From Rhodopirellula islandica (GTDB taxonomy: Bacteria > Planctomycetota > Planctomycetia > Pirellulales > Pirellulaceae), in contig NZ_LECT01000006.1 of NCBI RefSeq assembly GCF_001027925.1, positions 310,001 through 374,000 of the forward strand: a stretch of DNA of 64,000 bases. The letters run 5' to 3'. The notes below the pieces were generated by a model. That model did not search any database, was not told the origin of the DNA, and saw only the letters and a list, made by a program, of their open reading frames with translations. The translations under genes were made by a program, and so were the position numbers. Numbering within the stretch: position 1 is the first letter of the stretch; each line of letters starts with the position of its first letter. Below are positions 54,451-62,533 of the stretch, in pieces.

Positions 54451-55166
54451 TGTCCCCAGGCTCTGCCTGGGCACACCCTGTCCCCGAGGCTCCTGCCTCA
54501 CGATCCAGCAACCCGGCAGGCAGAGCCTGCAAGACAGTGCGTCCCCAGGCTCTGCCTGGGCACACCCTGCCCCGAGGCTCCCGCCTCACGAACCTGCAAC
54601 CCGGCAGGCAGAGCCTGCAAGACAGTGCGTCCCCAGGCGGGAGCCTGGGGACGAGCTGTGCGATCTTGTTCCCAGGCTCAGCCTGGGCACACCCTGCGCC
54701 CGAGGCTCCTGCCTCACGAACCTGCAACCCGGCAGGCAGAGCCTGCAAGACAGTGCGTTCCCAGGCGGGAGCCTGGGAACGAGCCATGCGATCTTGTACC
54801 CAGGCTCTGCCTGGGCACACCCTGCTCCCGAGGCTCCTGCCTCACGAACCTGCAACCCGACAGGCAGAGCCTGCAAGATAGTGCGTCCCCAGGCGGGAGC
54901 CTGGGAACGAGCCGTGCGATCTTGTGCCCCGGCTCAGCCTGGGCACACCCTGCCCCGAGGCTCCTGCCTCACGAACCTGCAACTCGGCAGGCAGAGCCTG
55001 CAAGGCAGTGCGTCCCCAGGCGGGAGCCTGGGGACGAGCCGTGCGATCTTGTGCCCCGGCTCAGCCTGGGCACACCCTGCTACCGAGGCTCCTGCCTCAC
55101 GAACTTGCAACCCGGCAGGCAGAGCCTGCAAGACAGTGCGTTCCCAGGCGGGAGCCTGGGGACGAG
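54451..55166 (+). repeat. Orphan hairpin-repeat array 3: about six units
   Basis: The landmark GCGATCTTGT recurs at 54660, 54788, 54916 and 55043 (periods 128, 128 and 127), preceded by two units starting at 54451 and about 54540. The first unit is only about 89 bp long because the CCCAGGC-GGGA hairpin and spacer are missing, as expected from recombination between two hairpins. Sequence and orientation match array 2. A short palindrome GACGGCGA-TCGCCGTC precedes it. Confidence 0.92.
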
Positions 55167-55460
55167 CACGCACACAAAGAAGTTGCGTTTGAAAAGATTT
55201 GAAAAGCCGTTCTCAGGCGTGGCTGCTTCGAGTGGGATTTGGCCTGGTTTGGGCCTGGCTTCGGTGGGTGTCGTTTCCCGCTCGGCAAGCTCCCGCTGCT
55301 CCAATGCATGAAGGGCCGCGAAGGTTTGAGCTGACCGAAGACCAGTGGAAAGAACGATCGCTTCAAGGTGCCGACGAATTGGGCCATTTCATGGCGCAAC
55401 TGGGTGACGCGTTGGGACAACGCGCACCAAAGAACAGACAGATGCATTTCAACAAAAGGC

Positions 55461-57068
55461 TCATTGCTTCTTCGCCTTCTTTTTCTTCGGGGTGGGGGCA
55501 CTCGATGGCTGATAGGTCTCGAGTAGCGTCTCCATTCCCTGCACGACTTCCGGAAATTCGTGATACAAATTTTGAGTCTGTTTCAGGTCTTTTTTCAAAT
55601 CGTAGAGCTGTGCAGGCGGTGAATTCGGCTTGATCTTTCCACTTGCAATATCGCTGTTCGTGTATCCCGCATAGGCAATGGCGGCAGGGCCGGCAAAGTC
55701 GTGTCGACCTCGTTTGGTTCCGCCAAAACCGCCGCTTCCCTGGCCGCTGATATACATCCACTTGCCCCTGCGAATCGCGAGGAAGCCGCGTCGACTCGCT
55801 GCCAGAACCAAGTGATCACGAATGGGGTTCTGCGGGTTCCCAGTCAGTGCGGGCAGCACATTCACACTGTCGACCGCTTGACCGTCGCGAATCTCGACAC
55901 CAGTCAGTGCGGAAATTGTCGCGACCATATCGACGTTGCAAATCAACTGATCCGAAACCGAACCCGCTTCGATCTTGCCTGGCCATTTGGCGATAAACGG
56001 AACGCGGTGTCCGCCTTCCCAAACGCCAAACTTAAAGCCGAGCAATTCACCGTTCAAATGGTGTCCCGCATCCCAAGCACCCTGCCCGGTTACATTGAAC
56101 ATGCCGCCGTTGTCGCTGGTGAAAATGATCAGCGTATCATCGGCCACGCCTTGCGCTTCGAGCGTCATGGTGATCTCGCCTACGATCCAGTCGAGTTCGT
56201 GAACAAAGTCGCCATAGAGGCCGCACTCACTGGTTCCTTGGAAGCGGGGTGCCGGTGTGAAGGGATGGTGGATATTGGTAGTCGCCAGGTAGAGGAAGAA
56301 GGGATCTTCCTTTTGTTGCTTGATCCAATCGACCGCTTTCTCCGTGAGGTGGGTACCGACATGATAGTCGTCGTAGAGAGCATGGGCCGCATCCGCGCCA
56401 CCGATGTCGCCGATGTGCATCTTTTCGTGGATCTCTTTGGTCTTCGCCTTCTTGCCATGAACAAACGGGTCATCCGGCAGCAAGCCTACGACGCGGTGGT
56501 TTTCGACATAAACAAATGGCGGATGGCTATTCACAGTTGGCACGCCGTAGTAATGATCAAAGCCCAGTTCCAGCGGGCCGGGCTTTAGGTCGCCGTTCCA
56601 ATCGGGAGTTTTCTCACCGAAGCCCAAATGCCATTTACCAACACAGGCGGTGGCATAGCCCGCGTTTTTCATCACATCCGCCAAGGTCTGCTTTTTCGGA
56701 TCGACAACCAAACCGCTCTTTAGAAAAACGGGCCTGCTCAGGTTTTTCCGGTGCGGATACTCTCCCGTCAGCAGAGCATAGCGAGACGGCGTGCACACCG
56801 CAGACGCCGAGTGCGCGTCGGTAAAGCGTCGTCCCTCTGCTGCGAGCTGATCGATATTCGGTGTCTTCAGCTTGGTCGCTCCATAGCAACCAAGATCACC
56901 GTAGCCGAGGTCATCCGCAAAAATGAGGACGATGTTAGGCCGGTCCCGACGAGTACGAGGCTCCGTCGAAGTCGCTGATTGAAGAGGATGCTCGCCATAC
57001 GCATCTGCCTGGCAAATTCCGCAAAGACAGAACAACGTCAATAGAATTGTCTTTTGATGTGCGTTCAT
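55461..57068 (-). CDS. Secreted Cys-type sulfatase
   Basis: A protein of 535 residues with signal peptide TILLTLFCLCGICQADA. RPNIVLIFADDLGYGDLGCY at about 43-62 gives the metal-binding DD; VCTPSRYALLTG has the CxPSR site whose Cys92 becomes formylglycine; GKWHLGFGEKTPDW and TSDNGGMFNVTGQG complete the active site. The Lys-rich C-terminus (PKKKKAKKQ) is common in these planctomycete enzymes. It removes sulfate from a polysaccharide or similar compound; the substrate is not predictable. No sulfatase maturase is seen in the window. Confidence 0.93.
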   Translation of the reverse strand: MNAHQKTILLTLFCLCGICQADAYGEHPLQSATSTEPRTRRDRPNIVLIFADDLGYGDLGCYGATKLKTPNIDQLAAEGRRFTDAHSASAVCTPSRYALLTGEYPHRKNLSRPVFLKSGLVVDPKKQTLADVMKNAGYATACVGKWHLGFGEKTPDWNGDLKPGPLELGFDHYYGVPTVNSHPPFVYVENHRVVGLLPDDPFVHGKKAKTKEIHEKMHIGDIGGADAAHALYDDYHVGTHLTEKAVDWIKQQKEDPFFLYLATTNIHHPFTPAPRFQGTSECGLYGDFVHELDWIVGEITMTLEAQGVADDTLIIFTSDNGGMFNVTGQGAWDAGHHLNGELLGFKFGVWEGGHRVPFIAKWPGKIEAGSVSDQLICNVDMVATISALTGVEIRDGQAVDSVNVLPALTGNPQNPIRDHLVLAASRRGFLAIRRGKWMYISGQGSGGFGGTKRGRHDFAGPAAIAYAGYTNSDIASGKIKPNSPPAQLYDLKKDLKQTQNLYHEFPEVVQGMETLLETYQPSSAPTPKKKKAKKQ

Positions 57069-57477
57069 CGTGCTGCTTTCTTTTGGGATCGATTCACTTG
57101 TTTGATATCAGGGCGTTTGCAGAAAAATGTTGCAAAAGATGAACGCGATTCGTCATCGTATCGCCGACATGAACGCAGCGTCCTTTTGTCGTGATGAAAT
57201 TTCAGTCGCGACGTGGCATTGTCGGCATCGGAGAGGAGTGCCGTCGCCAGACCCAGAACATGACACATCGAAATTGAATGATCTGAATCTTTCTATTTTC
57301 GAATTGCGACCGTGTTCCATTCGCCACGTTCTTGAACTTTGCTTTCGTCTTTCAGCGATCTCGGAGCGCTCGGTATTGCAGTTGACCGTCTCCCCGGGAC
57401 CGTCATTGTAAATTGTAAAGAAACACTCCTTTGGGCGTATCCGCGATCTGCAACTTGGTAAGGTTTTGTCGGCAAAC

Positions 57478-57597
57478 ATGTTATGCAGCCAGCCGTTGCT
57501 CGGCTATCCAATGATCGGTGCCGGACTTGCCGGCGGGAATTGGAAGACCATTGCCGATATCATCCAACAGGAACTCGTCGGCAACATTTCAAGTTGA
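57478..57597 (+). pseudogene. C-terminal remnant of a macro-domain protein
   Basis: A 39-residue frame reads LLGYPMIGAGLAGGNWKTIA then DIIQQELVG, the end of a TARG1/Poa1-type macro domain (IGYPxIGAGLAGGDW), which processes ADP-ribose derivatives. Nothing upstream in any frame completes the roughly 150-residue domain. The other bases from 57069 to 57606 show no gene. Confidence 0.6.
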
Positions 57598-57606
57598 TTC
57601 ATCGCA

Positions 57607-58293
57607 ATGATCACGACTCCAGTTGATACGACGACGCCGCTCGTTCTGCTCTCAGGGCTTGCCGCGGACGCTCGCGTCTTCACGCCGCAGAAGATTGCGT
57701 TTCCGCAACTGCATTGTCCCGCCTGGTTGCCTCCTCACCGCCAAGAGTCGATCGACGAGTACGCCAAACGGATAGCGGACACACTCGAGGAAGGGCCGTG
57801 CATTGTGGGTGGCGCATCATTTGGCGGCATCGTCGCTTTGCATCTGGCCGAACATGTCGACGCCCAAGCTGTGATTTTGATCGGAAGCATCAAGTCACCG
57901 TCACAACTGCCGCTGTATGCCCGCTGTGCTCGGCCGCTTCGGTCCTTGGTTCCCTTCATTCCGATTCGCTTTCTTCAGCTCCTCGCTCGGCCGATCGCGA
58001 CGCGAGCGATCAAGCGGCATGGACCCTTCGCGTACGGGCTTGCCTGTCAGTTCCGCGACTCCAACCCAGTCGTATTCAGATGGTCTTTGTCCCGTCTCTT
58101 GGATTGGTCCAGCACACCGGCCGTTTCCTGCCCGGTCTTCCATCTGCACGGCGACCGCGACTGGACACTCCCACTGCGCTACACGGATCCCGACAAGATC
58201 GTCGCCGGCGGCGGGCACGTCCTTTCACTGACACACCCCGATGAAGTCAACGCATACATCAACGAAATCCTCCACAAGAATTTGTCCAAGTGA
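57607..58293 (+). CDS. Alpha/beta-hydrolase fold protein
   Basis: A protein of 228 residues. LVLLSGLAADARVF is the oxyanion-hole start, GPCIVGGASFGGIVALHLAE carries the nucleophile elbow G-x-S-x-G-G, FHLHGDRDWTLP gives the Asp region, and GGGHVLSLTHPDEV holds the catalytic His. The order is that of a small esterase or lipase-like enzyme without a lid domain. It follows the macro-domain remnant by 10 bases. The substrate is unknown and no partner genes are obvious. Confidence 0.88.
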   Translation: MITTPVDTTTPLVLLSGLAADARVFTPQKIAFPQLHCPAWLPPHRQESIDEYAKRIADTLEEGPCIVGGASFGGIVALHLAEHVDAQAVILIGSIKSPSQLPLYARCARPLRSLVPFIPIRFLQLLARPIATRAIKRHGPFAYGLACQFRDSNPVVFRWSLSRLLDWSSTPAVSCPVFHLHGDRDWTLPLRYTDPDKIVAGGGHVLSLTHPDEVNAYINEILHKNLSK

Positions 58294-58413
58294 ACGAGAG
58301 GAGTGGGGCGTCCTTCTTTTGCGTTTGCGATTCAGGTCTTGCTCGTTTGGAGCGGTTCCTTTGCAACGCATTTTGGGACGCGGAGTGGAAACGCCCGATG
58401 CAACAGGTTCTGT

Positions 58414-58707
58414 TCACTCTTCTTCAATCGCGTCTTGTTGGTGAGCGGCATCGAATGCCGCGTTCACTTCGTCTTCATCAGGAAACGGAATCGGTTCTGG
58501 CTGAATGTATTCCCACATTTCGTTTTGGTGCAGCCATATCGGGTCGGCATTTCGGAGGATGAATTCGTCGACGGGAAGGCCGTCAATGGTCGGCGGACGT
58601 TTGATACGCACTTGTTTGCCGTTGATGAAGATCCACTGGTACTTTTTTTGGCGTTCTTTTTTGGCTCGTTTTTCGGCTGCCGTCAGTTTGCGTTTCGGTT
58701 TTGCCAC
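58414..58707 (-). CDS. Conserved-looking hypothetical protein, 97 residues
   Basis: GTG 58707 is preferred to the ATG at 58800 because GGAG precedes it and a basic start follows (AKPKRKLTAAEKRAKKERQK). The middle KYQWIFINGKQVRIKRPPTI DGLPVDEFI is compact and the C-terminus is acidic (IPFPDEDEVNAAFDAA). No membrane segments or known motif are seen. A nucleic-acid-associated role would fit the basic N-terminus, but this is a guess. Confidence 0.65.
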   Translation of the reverse strand: MAKPKRKLTAAEKRAKKERQKKYQWIFINGKQVRIKRPPTIDGLPVDEFILRNADPIWLHQNEMWEYIQPEPIPFPDEDEVNAAFDAAHQQDAIEEE

Positions 58708-58893
58708 GTTTGCTCCATTCGTTCGCGGATGACGACCAGGGTCACCAGTTGTTCGTTTTCCACCATCGGTTGACTCGTCCAAGTTTTGGATCGGTTGCAA
58801 TCTGCCGAGGCGAGGTGCATTCTATTGCGATGTGAATCAGGAAGATGCTTCCTCGGTTCGATTCGAACCTTGAGTGATTGAAATTGAGACCCG

Positions 58894-59092
58894 ATGTCAG
58901 AGTATCAGTGGATCGAATTCCTCGCGATTGAGTCACCGTTGGATTCCGACGCCATCGGGTTCATGCAAGCCCAGTCTTCGCGAGCCGAGGTCGACCAGTG
59001 GCGTTTTGCGAACGAGTGCCGATGAACTGAAGAACCGATACCCAACCCGGTCAGCACTGCATGCTGAAATCCGGAACGCTCTCGACGGTTGA
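58894..59092 (+). pseudogene. Remnant of a conserved hypothetical gene
   Basis: ATG 58894 encodes MSEYQWIEFLAIESPLDSDA then MQAQSSRAEVDQWRF, like the N-terminus of a hypothetical family beginning MPEYQYYEFQAIDRPL. It stops after 43 residues at 59025. A second frame to 59092 encodes DELKNRYPTRSALHAEIRNA, like that family's end. The middle is missing, so a large deletion is likely. Confidence 0.5.
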
Positions 59093-59096
59093 AAAG

Positions 59097-59160
59097 GTGG
59101 CATAGGCTTCCAGCCTGTGTTCCGCGCAATCACAGGCTGGAAGCTTATGCCACTTTTTTT
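59097..59160. repeat. Long hairpin with T run (GTGGCATA...CCAGCCTGTG family)
   Basis: The 23-base arms (59097-59119 and 59131-59153) pair with a single mismatch around an 11-base loop and are followed by seven T. It could work as a terminator on the plus strand, but a half copy at 30667 shows that it also belongs to a dispersed repeat family. Confidence 0.85.
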
Positions 59161-59365
59161 CGTTCAGACCCCCTCCCTGAACCCAACAATGCCCCCCGCC
59201 CCAAACAATAGTCCACAATCGTAATGAGGGAACTTTTGCCGGTCTTTGATGCGCCCGTGATGGTGTTCACAGCTCCACATCGAAAGCCGCGGTCTGATTG
59301 ACTCGCTACAACTGGCGGACCAAGATAGCAGCGAAAATAGAGTCCAGTACCTTAAAAGCTCCGCC

Positions 59366-61078
59366 ATGATCAAGCGACTATGTTTCCTCCTTGTCTCGTT
59401 CTCCGCAGTCTCATTCGTGGGAACCTGCCCAGCGACGGAGCCAGATACAGTCTTCGCAGAATCACTGCCGTGCTACTACACGCCGATTGAACGCAAGGAA
59501 ACCCAAAACCTCACATTCGATGTCGTTGTCTACGGCAGCACGCCGGGTGGAATCACAGCCGCAGTCCAAGCGGCTCGGATGGACAAGAACGTCGCACTCA
59601 TTTCGTTCGGTCCTCATGTCGGCGGTTTGACCACAGGCGGCCTGACAGCGACCGACATCGGCACGAACACATCTGTTGGCGGCTTGGCTCGCGAGTTCTA
59701 TAACCGACTTGGAAAGATTAGTAACTTCAGCTCGTATGAGGCCGAGACCGAGTTTCTTGAAATGCTCAACGATGCCGGCGTCACGGTTCTGTTAGACCGC
59801 CCCTTGGAATCCGCCGAGCTCCGCGAAAAACGGATCCAATCGATCTCGCTGATGACCGGCGAGACAATCGTCGCGAAGATGTTTGTCGATGCGACCTACG
59901 AAGGGGACTTGTACGCGGCCGCAGACGTGTCCTACCAAGTCGGCCGCGAGCCAAGGTCCGCGTTTAACGAGTCGCTCGCCGGACAATGGCAGGCGGAGTC
60001 ATGGAAAGGCGTGTACCAGTTCTGCGATCTTCCCATCAGCCCGTTCATCAAACCCGGTGATCCAAACGCGGGCCTACTGCGGGAGATCGCGATCAAGCCC
60101 GCCGGCGATCCTGGCCAAGGCGACTACAAGGTCCAGGCGTACAATTTTCGCATGATCTTAACGAACAGCGACAACAAGATCCCATTTCCCAAACCCAAAG
60201 GCTACGACCCCGATCGTTATGCACTGCTTGCCCGATTTCTTGACTTCGATGCTGACATCCAATGGAGACTGAATTACACGACCACGCCAATGACCGACGG
60301 GCCAGTGCAGATGCGTCGCGGCGACTCCAACAACGCCGGCAGCTTTTCCAGCGACTACGTCGGCGGGAACTATAAGTGGCCCGATGGCACCTACACCCCA
60401 GGCTCCTTCGATGAACTACCCGAGCCACGCCGAGGATTGCCGATGCCGATGGCCGAGTTGTACGAACTACGCGAAAAGATCTTTCAAGATCACATCAACT
60501 ACCAAGTCGGCCTGATGTACTTCCTGGCCAACGACCCACGCGTCCCCAAACCGCTACAACAACGCGTCAACTCATTCGGCCTGGACCCAAGTGAGTTCAA
60601 AAACACTGGCCATTGGCCCCACGAACTCTATGTCCGCGAAGGCAGGCGAATGGTCTCGGACTACATCATGGACCAAGCCAACTGCGAGGGAAAACGCATC
60701 GCGGAAGACTCGGTCGGCCTTGCTTCGTACGCAATGGATTCCCATTTCTGCCAACGTGTGGTTGTCGTCCGCGACGGCAAGACGACCGTTCGCAACGAGG
60801 GCGGGTTCGGCAAGTGGTGCCCAAGGCCCTATCCCGTCGCGTACCGTTCAATCGTGCCCAGCAAACGGGAGTGCGAGAACTTGCTGGTGCCCGTGACCCT
60901 ATCATCCACCCACGCCGCCTATGGGTCGATTCGCATGGAACCGGTTTTCATGATTCTCGGGCAAAGCGCAGGTGCCGCCGCATCCATCGCGATTGATAGT
61001 GCGGTAGCAGTGCAGGACATCCCGTACAACAAACTGCGAGAACGACTGCTTGCCAGTGGGCAGAAGTTGCAGAACTAA
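59366..61078 (+). CDS. Secreted FAD-dependent oxidoreductase (FAD_oxidored family)
   Basis: A protein of 570 residues from ATG 59366 with signal peptide RLCFLLVSFSAVSFVGTCPA. DVVVYGSTPGGITAAVQAAR is the FAD-binding beta-alpha-beta start (a GSTPGG variant of GxGxxG), and GPHVGGLTTGGLTATDIG follows, the family mark. FVDATYEGDLYAAADVSYQVGRE and the C-terminal GQSAGAAASIAIDSAVAVQD match the family end. The donor substrate is unknown; relatives occur in polysaccharide-use loci, here beside sulfatase sequences. Confidence 0.9.
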   Translation: MIKRLCFLLVSFSAVSFVGTCPATEPDTVFAESLPCYYTPIERKETQNLTFDVVVYGSTPGGITAAVQAARMDKNVALISFGPHVGGLTTGGLTATDIGTNTSVGGLAREFYNRLGKISNFSSYEAETEFLEMLNDAGVTVLLDRPLESAELREKRIQSISLMTGETIVAKMFVDATYEGDLYAAADVSYQVGREPRSAFNESLAGQWQAESWKGVYQFCDLPISPFIKPGDPNAGLLREIAIKPAGDPGQGDYKVQAYNFRMILTNSDNKIPFPKPKGYDPDRYALLARFLDFDADIQWRLNYTTTPMTDGPVQMRRGDSNNAGSFSSDYVGGNYKWPDGTYTPGSFDELPEPRRGLPMPMAELYELREKIFQDHINYQVGLMYFLANDPRVPKPLQQRVNSFGLDPSEFKNTGHWPHELYVREGRRMVSDYIMDQANCEGKRIAEDSVGLASYAMDSHFCQRVVVVRDGKTTVRNEGGFGKWCPRPYPVAYRSIVPSKRECENLLVPVTLSSTHAAYGSIRMEPVFMILGQSAGAAASIAIDSAVAVQDIPYNKLRERLLASGQKLQN

Positions 61079-61122
61079 TTTCATTCGAGCGCGATAACGA
61101 AGGCCTCCCCATGTGCTTGAAT

Positions 61123-61386
61123 ATGCTCAAAACGCTGACTCTCTGTTGATGCGTTTCTCTGCTTCAATCCGGCGCCATCTCACACGCGAATGAACGCGAG
61201 AGCCGGCCGCCCAACGTCGTCATGATCCTCGGCGATGATCCCGGCATCGAGTGTCTGTCGGCCTATTGCGGGCGGTCTCATCAGGCTCCTCCCATCGACA
61301 CGCTCGCCGATCAAGGCATGCGGTTTATCCACTGCTTTTCAAATCCGGGTTTCGAAAAGGTGTCCGGTGCCGATTTTTTCAGCTAG
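61123..61386 (+). pseudogene. N-terminal fragment of a sulfatase gene
   Basis: From ATG 61123 the frame has a TGA at 61147, then continues GAISHANERESRPPNVVMIL, GDDPGIECLSAYCG, and IDTLADQGMRFIHCFSNP before ending TAG at 61384. This matches a sulfatase up to just before the CxPSR site. The usual Asp-Asp pair is kept but a Leu-to-Pro change (DDPG for DDLG) and the stop show decay. The rest of the gene is missing. Confidence 0.8.
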
Positions 61387-61528
61387 ATGCACCTGAGAAT
61401 GGCGTGGTTTTCTCTCTGGTGTCCGGGAACGCTTCAAGGCCGGCCCAGGGGGGCGAAAGTCGATTGGCAGGTGCTGTTCGATCGTGACACTAGCAGTGAT
61501 GAGATCGACGGTCGGCTCTCGCAAGCTT

Positions 61529-61659
61529 ACTAAGCAGGTCGGCAGGAGTGATCAAGCACAACCATGTGAGCCGTTTGGGTGTTCGCCCCGGTTGTGCGTG
61601 AAAACCGTGGCTAACGCCAGCGGCTCACATACCCGATGACACCTGCGTACCTGCTTAGT
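61529..61659. repeat. 131-bp nested inverted repeat, MITE-like
   Basis: Outer ends ACTAAGCAGGT (61529-61539) and ACCTGCTTAGT (61649-61659) are perfect 11-base inverted repeats. Inner ATGTGAGCCG (61564-61573) and CGGCTCACAT (61621-61630) form a second perfect 10-base pair. No protein is encoded in it. It sits in the decayed region beyond the sulfatase fragment. Confidence 0.75.
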
Positions 61660-61892
61660 TGCGTGAGAGTAACGGCGGCGGTGCGACATTGGTTGCTGGT
61701 TGAATGCTCTCGCTGACGTCGCGCGCTGCCGGGAGCGTCTCGGACGTCTGGTGACTCCGGATGGTCGCGAGCGTGCGGGCGATTTGCCGATGTCACTGTG
61801 TGCTCATGATTGTTAACCAAAACCCCTGCTCCCGAGTCTCCATGATCATCCGTTTGGTGCCATCCACCATTCATCAATCATTGGGAACCCAT

Positions 61893-62112
61893 CTGTCGCC
61901 GCTCCGCGGCTTGGAATTGGGCGGGGGCATCCGAGACGTCGGGTTGAAACTCGACGCTATCGAATGACACCGCTCCGCGGTTGGTTGCCAACATCTTGAC
62001 CGAACAGTCGCGGAGCGACGGCATTGGGGCAGCCTTGGGTTTCAACCCAAGGTCCGGCCGTGACCAAAGCACACCCAAGTCGCGGAGCGACAACCGTTGA
62101 AACGAGTTCGGA
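61893..62112. repeat. Intergenic repeats with GTCGCGGAGCGAC and CTTGGG/CCCAAG palindromes
   Basis: GTCGC(C)GCTCCGCGGC or its complement recurs at about 61897, 61970, 62006 and 62080, and CTTGGGTTTCAACCCAAG is at about 62034. The region from 61387 to 62146 otherwise contains no gene I can support, apart from the nested repeat at 61529. Confidence 0.65.
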
Positions 62113-62146
62113 GCGATCTGCCGCCGCTCGGCTGTGGCGGGCCACG

Positions 62147-62187
62147 AAAAAAGCCGGCGTCGGTCAGTGACCAACGTCGGCTTTTTT
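62147..62187. terminator. Bidirectional rho-independent terminator after the tRNA
   Basis: AAAAAAGCCG at the left pairs with CGGCTTTTTT at the right through a 20-base stem with two mismatches and almost no loop. On the minus strand it lies about 44 bases beyond the tRNA 3' end and ends in T6. Confidence 0.85.
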
Positions 62188-62230
62188 GATTCGGTGGTGA
62201 ATGACAGGCAAGGTGCCTGTCCCACTCAAG

Positions 62231-62304
<74 letters not shown>

Positions 62305-62533
62305 GTATGTGAGACGTTGAATCGGACGCCAAGGTTCGATTTCTACAGCGAAATTTCGCGTAAACATCATTTTCTTGGCCTCGTGGCAACGATGGAGGAA
62401 CTATCGGTCACGATGGCGGATTCGTCAAGCGGCTGTTCGGATTGTTGGTGAGATTTTCGTTTTTTGGCCAGCCATTCGCTATGTTGGCCTAGAGTAGTAC
62501 GTTGTGCGCCGGCTCCGCCAAGTCTTTTCGAGT

